Assembly: GCA_018004935.1 (NCBI GenBank)
Contig: JAGNBF010000039.1
Span: 1-55,523 of the forward strand
Origin: Chloroflexota bacterium
Lineage (GTDB): Bacteria; Chloroflexota; Anaerolineae; Promineifilales; Promineifilaceae
Direction: 5' to 3'
DNA length: 55,523 bases
Shown: piece by piece, positions 36,975-48,081 of the stretch
Layout of the letters: each line of letters opens with the position of its first letter
Position numbering within the stretch: the stretch's first letter is position 1
Made by a program: the position numbers and the translations under genes
The notes under the pieces: model-generated
What the model saw: the letters and a program-made list of their open reading frames with translations, nothing else
What the model was told of the DNA's origin: nothing
Database searches by the model: none

Positions 36975-37079
36975 GATGTTTCTGTGTCCTCTATTGGGTT
37001 GTGACAGGGCGAGAGATTGCCGATGCCCCGTCGCCGCCTCATTTTCTACCTTGGCATGGTTCAGGTCAGCTTTACAAAT

Positions 37080-37134
37080 TTGTAGGACGATTTTGTAAAT
37101 CGTCTCGTGGGCGATTTACCAAATCGCCCTACAA
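37080..37134. repeat. Repeat family F, single dispersed copy
   Basis: Two hairpins side by side: GACGATTTTGTAAATCGTC and GGGCGATTTACCAAATCGCCC, enclosed by TTTGTAGG and CCTACAAA. Same plan as the 105-bp tandem units at the right end of the window. Confidence 0.9.
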
Positions 37135-37181
37135 ACTGTTAAGCACAGTTTGCGGACTTTTGAACCATGCCTCTACCTTGA

Positions 37182-37248
37182 GTTTAGAGTTCAGAGCCAG
37201 AGGGTTTTCCAGAGTAATTTCCTCTCACTCTCTCCTCTCGCTCTAAAC
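37182..37248. repeat. Palindromic miniature repeat family H, copy 2 (inverted)
   Basis: GTTTAGAG to CTCTAAAC, 67 bp, the reverse complement of the element at 12320-12379 with a short internal insertion. Confidence 0.8.
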
Positions 37249-37255
37249 TCCAGTT

Positions 37256-38143
37256 CTACTCGTTAGCCGACGGTTGCGCGGGAAGTGATGTCAGGTACAG
37301 CCACAAAGCGCGTAATTCGCCATCGTCTAACTTGCCCACGGAGGGCCAGGGCATGAACATGGGGTTTAGCAGGCGATCATCGGGGGTCATACCCGTGCGC
37401 ATCGCTGTTATAAACGCTTCTTCTGTCCAATCTTGCAGGTCTCCGCCTGGTGTCAGGTTGGGTGCGGGCGGCGATTCCGGTTCGCCTGGTTGGCCGCCGG
37501 TTAGCTCTGTCCCATGACAGCTACGGCACAACCCGGCCAGATAGTGGCCATAAGCCTCATTGGCACCGACTGTGGGCATCTCGGGAAAGGGTAAATCATG
37601 GTTGATATACTCGGCGGGGAAGACATTACCCAATTGTCCCGCCCCCAGGAGAATACGGCCGAACAGGGCCAGTTCCGGTTCCGGTCTTTCATCGCCCTGG
37701 CGGGGTAGGGTCTGGAGATAGGCGATGATGGACCCCAGGTCGGTTTCACTGAGGTAGAGAAATACCTCGGCGGGCATGATCATCATCTGGCGGCCGTCAG
37801 TATCCAGGGCGTGGCGAATCGCTCGTACCAGGTCGGCAGTTGTGTGGGTCTCCGCTAAACCGGTGAGGTTAGATGAATAAACCGTGCCAATAGACGGGTC
37901 ATTGATCAGGGCCTGCCCGGTCAAGTCATCTCCATGACAGGATGTACAGGCTACATGAACCAGATGCTCGCCTCGCGCCGCGGCCGCATCGTCGGTGGGT
38001 ATGGTGATGGTTTCGGCCTGGATATCATCACGTGTTTTGTTGAGCCGACTCTCACCGGCAAGGCTCAAGGCGACAGCTGTAACGGCTATCAGAACGATGA
38101 GACCCCCCAGAGTAATCCCCAGCCACTTCAATACCTTTTTCAT
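37256..38143 (-). CDS. Membrane-anchored dihaem cytochrome c
   Basis: 295 aa. N-terminal membrane anchor (WLGITLGGLIVLIAVTAVAL) and two class-I cytochrome c domains: ARGEHLVHVACTSCHGDDLT (CTSCH, residues ~65-70) and YGHYLAGLCRSCHGTELTGG (CRSCH, ~205). Likely axial Met residues are in MMIMPAEVFLYLSE and MFMPWPSVGKLDDGELRALW. The protein would carry electrons on the outer face of the membrane; the redox partner is not encoded nearby. A GCGGCCGC in the ATG-proximal part reads Ala-Ala-Ala. Single gene, no clear operon. Confidence 0.9.
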   Translation of the reverse strand: MKKVLKWLGITLGGLIVLIAVTAVALSLAGESRLNKTRDDIQAETITIPTDDAAAARGEHLVHVACTSCHGDDLTGQALINDPSIGTVYSSNLTGLAETHTTADLVRAIRHALDTDGRQMMIMPAEVFLYLSETDLGSIIAYLQTLPRQGDERPEPELALFGRILLGAGQLGNVFPAEYINHDLPFPEMPTVGANEAYGHYLAGLCRSCHGTELTGGQPGEPESPPAPNLTPGGDLQDWTEEAFITAMRTGMTPDDRLLNPMFMPWPSVGKLDDGELRALWLYLTSLPAQPSANE

Positions 38144-38422
38144 GGTTAGTCAACCTCTCTTGTTGTACAAAGCGCTAATGATTTCGTCATTTTCACTGTA
38201 GCCGATCCCTCAATCCTTTGTCATGAGGCAGGGACCTTATTTCTCCTGGGAAAATTACCCGGACTGGGGTTGGGAAGATATCCCAACGAACCTGGGATAT
38301 CTTTCGTTTAAGACCGGAGCGATGCGTTGATACTGCCTCGAATCTGGGGTACTGTGCGTACAGGTTCTTCCAGGTACTCCAAATAATTCAATAATCAGGC
38401 GGGATGTACTCAAAGCAGACCC
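38144..38422. other. Gene-free stretch upstream of the cytochrome gene
   Basis: No gene seen. It probably holds the cytochrome promoter; TCCTGGGA and TCCCAACGAACCTGGGA-like short inverted bases occur near 38250-38300. Confidence 0.35.
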
Positions 38423-38505
38423 TCAGTACTCCCACTGAATCCCCTCGTTGACCACCTTACTCTGCTCCACATACCGCCCTGGTGTCTGCATATTTGTCTG
38501 GCCCG
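38423..38505 (-). pseudogene. Tyrosine recombinase, C-terminal tail remnant
   Basis: The minus frame reads GQTNMQTPGRYVEQSKVVNE and GIQWEY then TGA (38423-38425). It includes the Tyr nucleophile and a natural-looking C-terminus. DNA around CTCCACATACCGCCCTGG matches 31288-31320 closely. Everything upstream of the Tyr region is lost. Confidence 0.65.
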
Positions 38506-38574
38506 GCCACTATACCAGACCTACTACGTCTGGCAGTTGCCCAACAATTACTTCGGCCCTCAGACTCACACGAG

Positions 38575-38800
38575 TCGCGGCCGCTACATAATCGCCAACT
38601 GACAGACCTGCGATAACAAGGGGGTGGGGAACAGGCAGAGGGGTGGGGTGGTGCAGGGGTATTTTGGGAATGGGGCTAGTGCGGGGAAAGGATGGGGGAG
38701 ATGCGGCCGCGGGGTGGCGTATTGGTCGGGGAAAAAGGGTAGCGGGGTGGTGGTGTGGTGGGTGATGGAGGAGGTGGGGTGAGAGGGTGGAACGGAGTTG
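38575..38800 (+). repeat. Degenerate repeat family R5, copy 3
   Basis: GCGGCCGCTACATAATCGCC, then CAACTGACAGACC, GGCAGAGGGGTGGGGTGG, GGGGAAAGG and GCGGCCGCGGGGTGGCG follow the same order as 47140-47340. Strongly G-biased on the plus strand; no intact ORF. Confidence 0.65.
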
Positions 38801-39668
38801 CGGGGTTTCGAGGAGAGAAGAGGGGTGAGCTTTTAAGAGAGAGGTGGGTATGAGTGCTTGTTGGGCGGGAGTGGGGAGGTGATGCGGCTGGCGGAATAAT
38901 AAGTGGCCGCTTCATTACCGTCGGTGAGCTGTACACAACTTTTGAACACACCCCACACATGATAGCGTAATATCAGCGTAAACATTTTCTGCTAAATTAG
39001 CTCATGGTCACCAAGCTTTCACTTTCTTTTGTGCTGTGGTCATGGCCCAAACATTATTGTTAAGCCAGTCCCAAACTGTGCCCGAGGTCTGGCATGATGA
39101 TTTTTTTACCGTCCCGTACCCTTGCATCGCCAGATAATGCGCTTTTGTGGCATTTCATAATATGTTGAAGGCACCGTACAGTGCGCTCCCTCGTAACAAG
39201 AAAACAGTTACTATTTTCCCCGCAGGAACACTGAGTCAGGTAACAGGTGGTTTTGGGTTGTCCTATGGCCAGTGCGCCAGACTTTTATGACGAATACACC
39301 AATAATTTCGACAAGAATTCACTGGAGTATAGAGCGAGAGGGGAGAGCAAGAGGGAATTGCACTGGCAAATCCCTCTGTATTTATCGTTGAGTACCTGTG
39401 AATGCATCACCAGGCTTCGATTAGATTGAGTTTGTTATGAAATAAATCACCTCTTTATTGGCTTTTCGTTATTAGCCATGCCCGTTCCGATGCGTTACTC
39501 TATTTATAGTCACACGGGCAATGATTTGACACATTCGAGGGACTTGAACGTAGAAATGGGCAATTTCTATGTTCAAGCAAGAGAGGCCCATGGCAGTTGT
39601 CCCAAACAAGGTTTATTACACCGTTTGTAGCGGTATGATAAACACCAGACGATGGAGTCAGGCTTATT
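38801..39668. other. Gene-free stretch
   Basis: No gene supported on either strand. A degenerate trace of repeat family H (GTATAGAGCGAGAGGG) lies near 39325. AT-richer than its surroundings. Confidence 0.4.
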
Positions 39669-39854
39669 ATGAACGACCTACAGCCCCTGACTCCCCGTAC
39701 AACAGTTCCTTCACCTTTATATCAAGCGTTCCAACCAGATTTATTGACACAAGTGGAAGATTGGCTTCGTTTCTTTGTCAGTCTCGATCAGTTCAACCGT
39801 GCTATTCAGGGCACGAACGATGAAGATCAAACTCTGTTTCGTGAGATTGGATGA
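39669..39854 (+). CDS. Small hypothetical protein
   Basis: 61 aa: MNDLQPLTPRTTVPSPLYQA, with later QVEDWLRFFVSLDQFNRAIQ. Composition looks protein-like (amphipathic helix after a Pro-rich start), but no Shine-Dalgarno of quality and no family. It could be an N-terminal scrap of a recombinase. Real-gene status is uncertain. Confidence 0.25.
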   Translation: MNDLQPLTPRTTVPSPLYQAFQPDLLTQVEDWLRFFVSLDQFNRAIQGTNDEDQTLFREIG

Positions 39855-39904
39855 TGTGATGTTACTTATTTCTCGTTGCCACAATCCGTTCAAAGAGGGG
39901 AAAA

Positions 39905-42900
39905 ATGATAACGCTCAAGCATTTCATCTTGCCTGTGCCTCTAAAAATCGTTACCGTGTTCGCCATCCTATTGTTCCTTCGTTCATTGTCAATCTCTGCG
40001 CTTGCCTGGAATAATCCGGAGACAACAACCCCGCCGCTGAGTATCGATAAAGATACGCCACTGTTTGCCCCCCTCATTGCCCCGGACTTTAGATTTACCC
40101 ACCTGTCTCTTGGAGATGGGCTATCTCAAACGACCGTCATCTCCATCCTTCAAGATAGCCGTGGCTTCATGTGGTTTGGTACGCAAGATGGCCTCAACCG
40201 GTACGATGGCTACAGCTTTGTTGTGTACCGTCATGATCCCAACGATCCTAACAGCTTGGGTGACAACCGGATCAGGACTATCGTAGAAGATCCTTCAGGA
40301 ATTCTTTGGATTGGTACGGAAGCAGGTGGACTGAATAAATATGACCCAGACACAGATACCTTTACCCGCTACAGGTACGATCCTGACAACCCCAACAGCC
40401 TGAAAAATAATACAGTGTTGAGTGTCTGGCAGGACGAGGCTGGTTACTTATGGCTGTATATGGATGAAGGTTGGTTGACCCAATTTGACCCTGATAGTGA
40501 AACCTTCACCCATTATCAATTCACCCCACCTGAGTCAACCAATCTTGCCACAGGGCAGAACATCAAGGCCATTTATCAAGACAAAACCGGCATCTTTTGG
40601 TTGAGCAATGACGTAGCAGGTCTGGTCAGTTTTAACCGGGAAACCAGCCAGCTTACCTATTTCCAGCATGATCCTGAGGATGCCACCACGATTGGCCCTG
40701 GTGAAGTCTTGAATGTATACGAGGATGAAGCTGATAACTTGTGGATCTCCGCCGAAGGGGGTGGGCTTAATCTGCTGGATCGTGAAACTGGGCAATTTAC
40801 CCATTTTCTGCATGACCCGGATGACCCCTACAGTATCAGCGACAACACTGCTCGCCAGGTTTATCAGGATCACACGGGTACGTATTGGGTGGCTACCGCG
40901 AAAGGGTTAAACCTGTTTGATCCAAGAACCGGACAATTCATTCGCTACCAGAAAGACCCCACCAATCCTTATGCTTTGTCTGATGACAATATAAATACCC
41001 TCTATGAAGATCGTGGGGGTGTCCTTTGGCTGGGCACTAACGGAGGGGGCATCAACAAACTTGATCTGGAGGGAATACAGTTCACGCATTACAGAAACTT
41101 GCCCGATAATCCCAACAGCTTGAGCACCAGTTATATCTATTCCATTTATGAAGATAGAGACGGTATCTTGTGGGTGGGCGGCGATGACGGTGTGCTCAAC
41201 CGTTTTGACCGGCTCAATAATCAAGTGACCCGCTACCTGCCGGATGCGGCAAACCCTTACGCTCTTAACGAGAGTTGGTCGGTCAGCGCGATTTACGAAG
41301 ATAATACCGGTACGTTATGGGTTGGCACATTTGCGGGAGGTCTCCATATCTTTGACCGGGAGACAGAGCAATTTCAACGGTATTTGCATAACCCGGATGA
41401 GCCAAATAGCATTGCCAGTGACATCATCCTGGCGATTTATGAAGACAGCACCGGTACGTTATGGATTGGCACAGATGGGGGTGGGCTGAACCGTTTTGAT
41501 CGCCAGACCAGTGTGTTTCACCACTATCTCCCTGGTACCGGCGATCTGAACCCGTTCAGGCCTGGAACGATCAGAGGCATTTATCCTGATCAATTCGGGT
41601 TCTTATGGCTAACCAGTTGGATCGAGGGATTGACCCGCTTTGATCCAAAGACGGAGCAGTTTGTGAACTACCGGCATGACCCTAATAATCCGCAAAGTCT
41701 GGGCAGAGGAGAGGTCTACGTTGTTCATGAAGATCAGGAAGGAACCCTATGGGTAGGTACGAGCAGTGGATTGGATAAATTTGACCGCCAGCGTGAAACC
41801 TTTCGCCATTACACCGAAGAAGACGGCCTGCCCAACAGCGTGATTTACGCCATTATGGAAGATGTCACCGGTAATTTGTGGCTTTCAACCAACAAAGGGG
41901 TATCGAAATTCGATCCCCGTACTGACACGTTCCACAATTACAATGTTTATGATGGCCTGCAAAGTGACGAGTTCAATCAGAACGCTTATTTCCATAGCCA
42001 GAGCGGGGAGATGTTCTTTGGCGGTATAAACGGTCTGAATACTTTCTATCCCGAACAGATCACCGACAATTCGTATCGCCCTCCAGTGATCCTGACCGAT
42101 TTTCAGCTTTTTAATCAATCGGTCGCTATCGGAAAAGATTCGATTTTGCAAAGAGCCATCTGGGATACGGAACACGTTACTCTCAACTATGATCAGGACG
42201 TTTTTTCCTTCGCATTTGCGGCCCTCAGCTATGCTGCCCCCGAAGAGAACCGGTACCGCTACAAAATGGAAGGGTTTGAAGACAATTGGAACGAGGTGGA
42301 TGCCGAACGTCGCTTTGCTACCTACACCAGTTTACCGCCCGATGATTATGTCTTTCGTGTACAGGGAGCGAATGAAGATGGTGTATGGAACGAAGAAGGG
42401 GTGTCATTCAGCCTTACGATCACGCCGCCCTGGTGGGAAACATGGGGGTTTCGTGTCCTGGCTGGGCTGGCGGTTGTGGGTGCGGTTGCCGCCGGGTACG
42501 GGTATCGCGTCAGGAGCCTGCGCCAGAGAACCTGGGATCTGGAGCGTGAAGTAGTAGTACGTACCAGAGAATTAATTAATGCTAACCAACAGCTACAGGG
42601 GGCCGAAGAAGACGCAGAACAAGCCCGGGAGTTAGCCGAAGCGGCCAACCAGGCTAAAAGTGTCTTCCTGGCAAACATGAGCCATGAACTGCGTACCCCG
42701 CTCAACGCCATTTTGGGTTATGCCGACATCCTCAAACGGTATACTGATCACACCAGCCCCCTGAGCAATGGGCTAACCGTCATTGAGCAAAGTGGTGAAC
42801 ACCTGCTGACCCTCATCAATGATGTGCTCGACCTGGCCAAGATCGAGGCGGGCAAGATGGATCTGTCGCCCGCACCGGTACAGCTACCCACATTTTTGCG

Positions 42901-44089
42901 CCAGATTATTGACATCATTCACGCCCGTGCCGAAGCCAAAGAGCTGACGCTGAACTATGAAACATTGTCTTCTCTGCCCATTACGGTGTTGGCTGATGAG
43001 AAGCGTTTGCGGCAAGTCTTGCTCAACCTATTGGGTAATGCCGTCAAGTTTACCGATCAGGGACATGTCACGTTGCGCATCAGCAGTAGACAGCAAACGG
43101 TAGATAGTGGACAGGAAGGAAGCACATTCCCTCTCCCATCTACCGTCTGTCATCTACACTTTGAGGTGGAAGACACCGGTATTGGCATCGCAGATGATCA
43201 GTTGGAGCATATTTTTCAACCTTTTGAGCAGGTGAGTGGGGCTGAGCGACGGGTGGAAGGCACCGGACTGGGATTGAGTATCAGCCAGCAAATTGTGCAA
43301 CAGATGGGGAGCCAACTGCAAGTCAAGAGTGAGCCAGGGCGCGGTAGCACGTTTTGGTTTGAGGTGACTCTGCCGGTGATTGGCGCGGCCGCGCCAGATC
43401 AGCGAGTTTCAAGACGCGAAATCATTGGTTACGAGGGGCCACGGCAAAAAGTGTTGGTGGTTGACGACAAAGCCTTTAATCGCCAGTTGCTGGTTGATAT
43501 GCTAGCCCCGTTGGGCTTTGAGGTACATACGGCCGAGGATGGGCAACAAGCGGTGGAAGTGGCGCAACTATGGCAACCCCATCTGATTTTGATGGACCTG
43601 GTGATGCCGGTCAAGACCGGCATAGAAGCAACCCAGGAACTCAGACAACAACCCACGTTCGCCGAGGTATCAATCATTGCTGTCTCGGCGAGTGTACTGG
43701 AAGCGGATGAAGAAAAGAGCCGGGCGGTTGGGTGTGATGCCTTTCTACGCAAGCCCGTCCAAATGGACAACCTGTTAGATATACTGCAAGCACATCTCCA
43801 ACTTGATTGGATCTGGGTTGAACCAGGCGATCATAGCGAAACAACTGCCACACCGCTCATCGCTCCGCCCCAAGAGGAATTGACCATATTGTATAAGCTG
43901 GCCCAGTCGGGACGAATTTTGGATGTTCAAGCGCATGTGACCCACGTGGCTCAATTGGATGATGTCTATCATCCCTTCTGCGACCGACTCCACGGAATGG
44001 TCAGGGGGTTTGAAATTGACCAAATCGTGGCTTTTGTCGGGCAATTTATTATGGAGGCGCACAATGGGAAACCCTACCGAAGTAGATGA
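39905..44089 (+). CDS. Hybrid histidine kinase with two-component propeller sensor
   Basis: 1394 aa; ATG follows GAGGGGAAAA. Signal/anchor ~1-35. Residues ~60-740: about 14 propeller blades of the two-component-regulator type ([20 protein letters not shown]). Y_Y_Y domain ~770-845 ([20 protein letters not shown]), membrane helix ~855-872 ([18 protein letters not shown]), coiled coil, then [19 protein letters not shown] (phospho-His ~924), [23 protein letters not shown] and [16 protein letters not shown]. Receiver ~1180-1300 with LILMDLVMP. An extra loop of ~24 residues ([20 protein letters not shown]) encoded by heptamer repeats interrupts the ATPase domain. Overlaps the next kinase gene. Such sensors usually read carbohydrates or surface signals. 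Confidence 0.9.
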   Translation: MITLKHFILPVPLKIVTVFAILLFLRSLSISALAWNNPETTTPPLSIDKDTPLFAPLIAPDFRFTHLSLGDGLSQTTVISILQDSRGFMWFGTQDGLNRYDGYSFVVYRHDPNDPNSLGDNRIRTIVEDPSGILWIGTEAGGLNKYDPDTDTFTRYRYDPDNPNSLKNNTVLSVWQDEAGYLWLYMDEGWLTQFDPDSETFTHYQFTPPESTNLATGQNIKAIYQDKTGIFWLSNDVAGLVSFNRETSQLTYFQHDPEDATTIGPGEVLNVYEDEADNLWISAEGGGLNLLDRETGQFTHFLHDPDDPYSISDNTARQVYQDHTGTYWVATAKGLNLFDPRTGQFIRYQKDPTNPYALSDDNINTLYEDRGGVLWLGTNGGGINKLDLEGIQFTHYRNLPDNPNSLSTSYIYSIYEDRDGILWVGGDDGVLNRFDRLNNQVTRYLPDAANPYALNESWSVSAIYEDNTGTLWVGTFAGGLHIFDRETEQFQRYLHNPDEPNSIASDIILAIYEDSTGTLWIGTDGGGLNRFDRQTSVFHHYLPGTGDLNPFRPGTIRGIYPDQFGFLWLTSWIEGLTRFDPKTEQFVNYRHDPNNPQSLGRGEVYVVHEDQEGTLWVGTSSGLDKFDRQRETFRHYTEEDGLPNSVIYAIMEDVTGNLWLSTNKGVSKFDPRTDTFHNYNVYDGLQSDEFNQNAYFHSQSGEMFFGGINGLNTFYPEQITDNSYRPPVILTDFQLFNQSVAIGKDSILQRAIWDTEHVTLNYDQDVFSFAFAALSYAAPEENRYRYKMEGFEDNWNEVDAERRFATYTSLPPDDYVFRVQGANEDGVWNEEGVSFSLTITPPWWETWGFRVLAGLAVVGAVAAGYGYRVRSLRQRTWDLEREVVVRTRELINANQQLQGAEEDAEQARELAEAANQAKSVFLANMSHELRTPLNAILGYADILKRYTDHTSPLSNGLTVIEQSGEHLLTLINDVLDLAKIEAGKMDLSPAPVQLPTFLRQIIDIIHARAEAKELTLNYETLSSLPITVLADEKRLRQVLLNLLGNAVKFTDQGHVTLRISSRQQTVDSGQEGSTFPLPSTVCHLHFEVEDTGIGIADDQLEHIFQPFEQVSGAERRVEGTGLGLSISQQIVQQMGSQLQVKSEPGRGSTFWFEVTLPVIGAAAPDQRVSRREIIGYEGPRQKVLVVDDKAFNRQLLVDMLAPLGFEVHTAEDGQQAVEVAQLWQPHLILMDLVMPVKTGIEATQELRQQPTFAEVSIIAVSASVLEADEEKSRAVGCDAFLRKPVQMDNLLDILQAHLQLDWIWVEPGDHSETTATPLIAPPQEELTILYKLAQSGRILDVQAHVTHVAQLDDVYHPFCDRLHGMVRGFEIDQIVAFVGQFIMEAHNGKPYRSR
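43082..43160 (+). repeat. In-frame heptamer-array insertion inside the kinase ATPase domain
   Basis: GTAGACA GCAAACG GTAGATA GTGGACA start at 43086, 43093, 43100 and 43107, exactly seven apart. On the other arm CATCTAC CGTCTGT CATCTAC start at 43137, 43144 and 43151. The two arms are imperfect inverted repeats. The insertion separates GHVTLRIS from [11 protein letters not shown], normally adjacent in this fold. Confidence 0.8.
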
Positions 44090-46463
44090 CGCCCTCAATC
44101 ACACGATCTTGATTGTTGACGACAACCCGGTGAATCTGTCCATAGTGGTATATTATTTGATAGGGCACCATTTTCACATCATGGTCGCTCGAGATGGTGA
44201 AACAGGATTGCGATTGGCCCGGCAAGATCGCCCTGATCTGATCTTGTTAGATGTGCTCTTGCCTGGCATAGATGGGTTTGAGGTGTGTCGCCGCTTGAAA
44301 GCGGATGAACAAACACACAATATCCCTGTGATTTTTATGACGATTGTGGACAGGACGGAAGATAAAGTCAGGGGTTTTGTAGCGGGTGGCGTGGATTATA
44401 TTACCAAACCCTTTCAACATGAGGAAGTTCTGGCACGGGTCACCACCCATCTGCGTATTCGCGATCTGACGCAAAAGCTTAAAGAGGCGAAAGAGAGCCT
44501 GGAACTGCGTGTGATGGAGCGTACTTCAGCGTTGGCTCAGACCAATGCGAGATTGCAAGAAGAAATCGCCGAACGTAAGCAGGTGGAGGAGGAACTTCGG
44601 GCCAGCGAAGCCCGCTTCCGCACCCTTGTCGATCACGCGGCCGACGCCTTCTTCTTGCATGATGAGCAAGGCACCGTCCTGGATGTCAACCTTCAAGCCT
44701 GCGAGGGCCTGGGCTACAGCCGCGAGGAACTGGTAGGAATCACGCCGCCTGACTTTGACATGGATGCGACCCCAGGCTTCCTCGATCAGATCACGGCACA
44801 ACTCTCTACCGGGGGGGTGGTGGCGTTTGAGGCACATCATCGGCGGAAGGATGGGACCACCTTCCCGGTGGAGGTACGCATCCGCCCATTCTGGCAGGGT
44901 GGGCAGAGGTTCAGTGTTTCTCTGGTCCGGGATATCAGCGAACGTAAGCAGGCTGAACTAGAACGCGAATACCTGGTGAACCAGATCCAACAACAGGCGA
45001 AGGAAGTGCAATTTATCATTGACACGGTTCCCGAGGGAATGTTTTTGCTCAGTGCCAATGGGCGTGTCCGGCTGACCAATGGGATGGCCGAACAATACCT
45101 TAATCTGCTGGCACCAGATTGGGAAACGGAACAATTGACCCGTCTAGGACAATATGCTCTGGCGGATTTATTGACATCGCCCCCTAAAGGATTGTGGCAT
45201 GAGGTGGCAATTGAGGGGCAACGTTTTGAGATGATCGCCCGACCGGTGGAGAATGGCCCCACCAATGAGGGATGGGTTTTTGTCATTCGGGATGTAACCC
45301 GCGAACGGGAAATCCAACAGCATGTGCAGGCCCATGAACGCATGGCGGCGGTAGGACAATTGGCCGCCGGGATTGCCCATGATTTTAACAATACGCTGGC
45401 TGTCATCAGGCTTTATACCGATTTGCTTTTGCGAACGTTAGAACTCTCGCCACAAGCACAAGAGCGACTGCATATTTTGGAGCAGCAAACACAGCGGGCC
45501 AGTGATTTGATCCAGCAAATTTTGGATTTTAGCCGCCAGTCGGTGGTGGAAAGACGACCTTTGAACCTACTGCCGTTTTTGAAGGAGTTGGTACGGTTGC
45601 TACAACGAACGTTGCCGGAGAGTATTGACATCTTATTGCACCATACACGAGATGCATATGTGATTTATGCAGATCCGTCGCGTATCCAACAAGCGATCAT
45701 GAATCTGGCCGTGAATGCACGGGATGCGATGCCGGAAGGTGGGTATTTGGGCATCAGTCTGGCTCATTTGCGGCTGGGGTCCGCCGTTGTACCCCCAGTG
45801 CTGGAGATGACGCCGGGTGATTGGATCGAGGTCGCTGTGGCGGACAGTGGCACAGGTATTACTCCCGACGTGTTGGATCATATCTTTGAGCCGTTTTTTA
45901 CCACGAAGGAGAGGGGACAGGGCACTGGCCTGGGGTTGGCTCAGATTTATGGGATTATCCAGCAGCATGAGGGTTTTATCCGGGTAGATACGGAAACAGG
46001 GCAGGGAACGACGTTCCGGCTTTATTTCCCCATGTATGATGCACAGTGGCAGGTGATGATGCCCACACCCGCGGCCGCGCTGCCGCACGGGCAGGGTCAG
46101 GTGGTGCTAATCGTAGAAGATGAGGAAGCCATCCGTCAGGCATTGGTGGAGAGTCTCGGCCTGTTGAATTACCGGACGATGACAGCCCGCAACGGTCGTG
46201 AGGCGTTATCACTCCTGGCCCAGTCCAGTGATCAGATTGCCCTGGTGCTGAGTGATGCCGTCATGCCCGAAATGGGGGGGGTGGCCTTGTTTCATGCCAT
46301 GCAAGAACGGGGGTTTATGAGGCCCTTTGTGATTATTACGGGGCACGCGGTAGAAAAGGATATGGAGAACCTGCGGGCACTTGGTTTGTTTGGTTGGCTG
46401 AAGAAACCTTTGGATCTATCTAAACTGGCTGGTTTGTTGGCTGAAGGGTTAAGTGGTAGTTGA
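44064..46463 (+). CDS. Hybrid histidine kinase/response regulator (REC-PAS-PAS-HK-REC)
   Basis: 799 aa from ATG 44064 with GGAGGC six bases upstream, inside the end of the previous gene (26-bp overlap), so the two are translationally coupled. REC 15-130 ([17 protein letters not shown]; Lys in [10 protein letters not shown]). Coiled coil ~135-185. PAS ~188-305 ([20 protein letters not shown]) and a second PAS ~325-435. His[22 protein letters not shown] (NtrB-like). ATPase: [49 protein letters not shown]-terminal REC ~680-795 ([17 protein letters not shown]). Together with the propeller kinase it forms a phosphorelay; the output regulator is not in this window. Confidence 0.9.
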   Translation: MGNPTEVDDALNHTILIVDDNPVNLSIVVYYLIGHHFHIMVARDGETGLRLARQDRPDLILLDVLLPGIDGFEVCRRLKADEQTHNIPVIFMTIVDRTEDKVRGFVAGGVDYITKPFQHEEVLARVTTHLRIRDLTQKLKEAKESLELRVMERTSALAQTNARLQEEIAERKQVEEELRASEARFRTLVDHAADAFFLHDEQGTVLDVNLQACEGLGYSREELVGITPPDFDMDATPGFLDQITAQLSTGGVVAFEAHHRRKDGTTFPVEVRIRPFWQGGQRFSVSLVRDISERKQAELEREYLVNQIQQQAKEVQFIIDTVPEGMFLLSANGRVRLTNGMAEQYLNLLAPDWETEQLTRLGQYALADLLTSPPKGLWHEVAIEGQRFEMIARPVENGPTNEGWVFVIRDVTREREIQQHVQAHERMAAVGQLAAGIAHDFNNTLAVIRLYTDLLLRTLELSPQAQERLHILEQQTQRASDLIQQILDFSRQSVVERRPLNLLPFLKELVRLLQRTLPESIDILLHHTRDAYVIYADPSRIQQAIMNLAVNARDAMPEGGYLGISLAHLRLGSAVVPPVLEMTPGDWIEVAVADSGTGITPDVLDHIFEPFFTTKERGQGTGLGLAQIYGIIQQHEGFIRVDTETGQGTTFRLYFPMYDAQWQVMMPTPAAALPHGQGQVVLIVEDEEAIRQALVESLGLLNYRTMTARNGREALSLLAQSSDQIALVLSDAVMPEMGGVALFHAMQERGFMRPFVIITGHAVEKDMENLRALGLFGWLKKPLDLSKLAGLLAEGLSGS

Positions 46464-46734
46464 CTGTTACGGAACATTAGAAAGACGCTGACGACAACCT
46501 AAACAGCCAGAGCCGAACGTTTGCAGGCTCTACATAAGGATCGAAGATTAAATAACTTACGAAACTGCTGTGGCTGATCTCTTGACCGTGCTACCCGAAG
46601 TCGCCCTATGCCCACTACGTATTTTATCTGCACCACCCATCAAAACGGCCAATTCCGCCCTTTCGCCTCCAGCGCCCACCCATTCTGGCGGGAACAGGGT
46701 GTCATCGTTGGCGTGGTATTACGCCCCGAATGCG
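46464..46734. other. Intergenic debris with degenerate SL1 copy 4
   Basis: A diverged SL1 core (GTGGCTGATCTCTTGACCG, 46570-46594) lies here. Translated plus frames from 46608 give TTHQNGQFRPFASSAHPFWR-like pieces that connect to the R5 remnant downstream. No intact gene. Confidence 0.45.
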
Positions 46735-47395
46735 CTCTATCCTTTGCGGCACTCGCGGCCGCGTGTCAGAGGTACACCCGCAACCGATTTTTCCAGCCAC
46801 TATTTCACCACCAGACGAAACCTGGCTGGCCTGGGGCTTGGGCACATGGCTTGAATGGACATGGTGGTCGGCGCTGGTGATCGCGGCCGCGAGTGTCATC
46901 ATCGCGGGCTAGAAGGCCTGCGACAACAAGGGAATGGGCAGGGGGAGGGGGTGGCTGTCGAACGCAACCTGGCGGTGAGGTCTGCCGTCGGGCCGTCTGT
47001 GCCCAGGAGCAGGCGTGGCGGCAGGGGCGGGCGTTGTTTCCTTTTACGGACTTCCGTGGCAAGAAGGGCAATGCGGGGCAGACCTACCACGCCTGGCAGT
47101 TGCCGAATACCTACTTTGGCCCACACGCGCACTTGGGCGCGGCCGCGGACGCCACCATAATCGCCAACTGGCAGACCTGCGACACAAAGGGGACGCGGAA
47201 CGGGCGGGTGGGTGATTTGGTTCAGAGGTATTTTGGGAATGGGGCCAGTGCGGGGAAAGGGTGGATGAAGTGCGGCCGCGGGGTGGCGTATTGGCCGGGG
47301 AAGAAGGGACGAAGGGTGGTGGTGTGGTGGGTGATGGAGGAGGTGGGGGTAAACGCGGCCGCGACACCATTCCGCCTGCACGACAATGCGTCCTG
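46735..47395 (+). repeat. Degenerate repeat family R5, longest copy (decayed ORF)
   Basis: Several frames show protein-like pieces that shift by indels: PPDETWLAWGLGTWLEWTWW, FRGKKGNAGQTYHAWQLPNT, ADATIIANWQTCDTKGTRNG and VAYWPGKKGRRVVVWWVMEE, ending in NAAATPFRLHDNAS and a stop at 47394. It may descend from a replication or mobile-element gene; I do not recognise the family. Five GCGGCCGC sites. Parts recur at 18.9, 22.1 and 38.6 kb. Confidence 0.55.
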
Positions 47396-47441
47396 ACTAT
47401 GGAGAATCCTCTGGTGTGAGTGAGCATCTTATCCATTAACA

Positions 47442-47759
47442 TCATCTAGCATAGGCCTGGATTTCATCAATTAACCCACGTTCATACGCTTTTTTGACGA
47501 TAAGCCAATCACCTCTTCTATTGAAAAACAAAGAGCAGTAATTACGCTGTATCTGTGTGCCATTGAACAGGTAATATTCTATTCTCTCCACACCCGTATC
47601 AGTTTCTACAAGGCTTAATGTGTAGTCAACAAATTTGGTCATAGACAAAGTGACATCTGGCGTCAGGTGGCCCAGGATGTAATCAACATCCTCTGTGGTT
47701 CCTCGATTGGCTCTATCAATCAATTCCCGGACTTTGCCCGAAAAATATTTATCTGACAT
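47442..47759 (-). CDS. Small conserved-looking hypothetical protein
   Basis: 105 aa from ATG 47759 (MSDKYFSGKVRELIDRANRG), with AGGA seven bases upstream; a longer in-frame start is less likely. Pattern of one N-terminal helix pair and several short strands (VTLSMTKFVDYTLSLVETD; SLFFNRRGDWLIVKKAY), reminiscent of a SnoaL-like or immunity-type small fold. Family not recognised. Base composition is more AT-rich than its neighbours, suggesting transfer. Confidence 0.55.
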   Translation of the reverse strand: MSDKYFSGKVRELIDRANRGTTEDVDYILGHLTPDVTLSMTKFVDYTLSLVETDTGVERIEYYLFNGTQIQRNYCSLFFNRRGDWLIVKKAYERGLIDEIQAYAR

Positions 47760-48081
47760 AACGAATCCTTTTACAGCGAGGCTTTGATCACCCATCTCCC
47801 TTCCAGACACAGACCATGGCCAGGGTGATCTTAACAAAGAAATTGGTTATGTCGCGGCCGCAATGCGGAAAAATGGTAAATGGTAAATGGTGAATTGGGA
47901 ACGCGGCCGCAACTCACACATACCATATCAAGTCTAACGGTTTGTGTTACCTGCGCTGGGGTGGGGACGGCGAATCCGTCCAGCCAGAAAAAGGTTACGG
48001 CGGAGAAAACTGCTTGAGATTGCCGCAGAATCCCCAGCGTCAGGTGCACGCTTTGTTGGCACGCTTTTAACCTAAAGATAC
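47760..48081. other. Intergenic stretch with an octamer-bounded heptamer array
   Basis: GGTAAATGGTAAATGGTGAA heptamers near 47873-47897 lie between GCGGCCGC sites at about 47855 and 47902. From 47930 the plus strand reads YLRWGGDGESVQPEKGYGGE and LRLPQNPQRQVHALLARF, a possible scrap of a lost gene. Confidence 0.45.
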
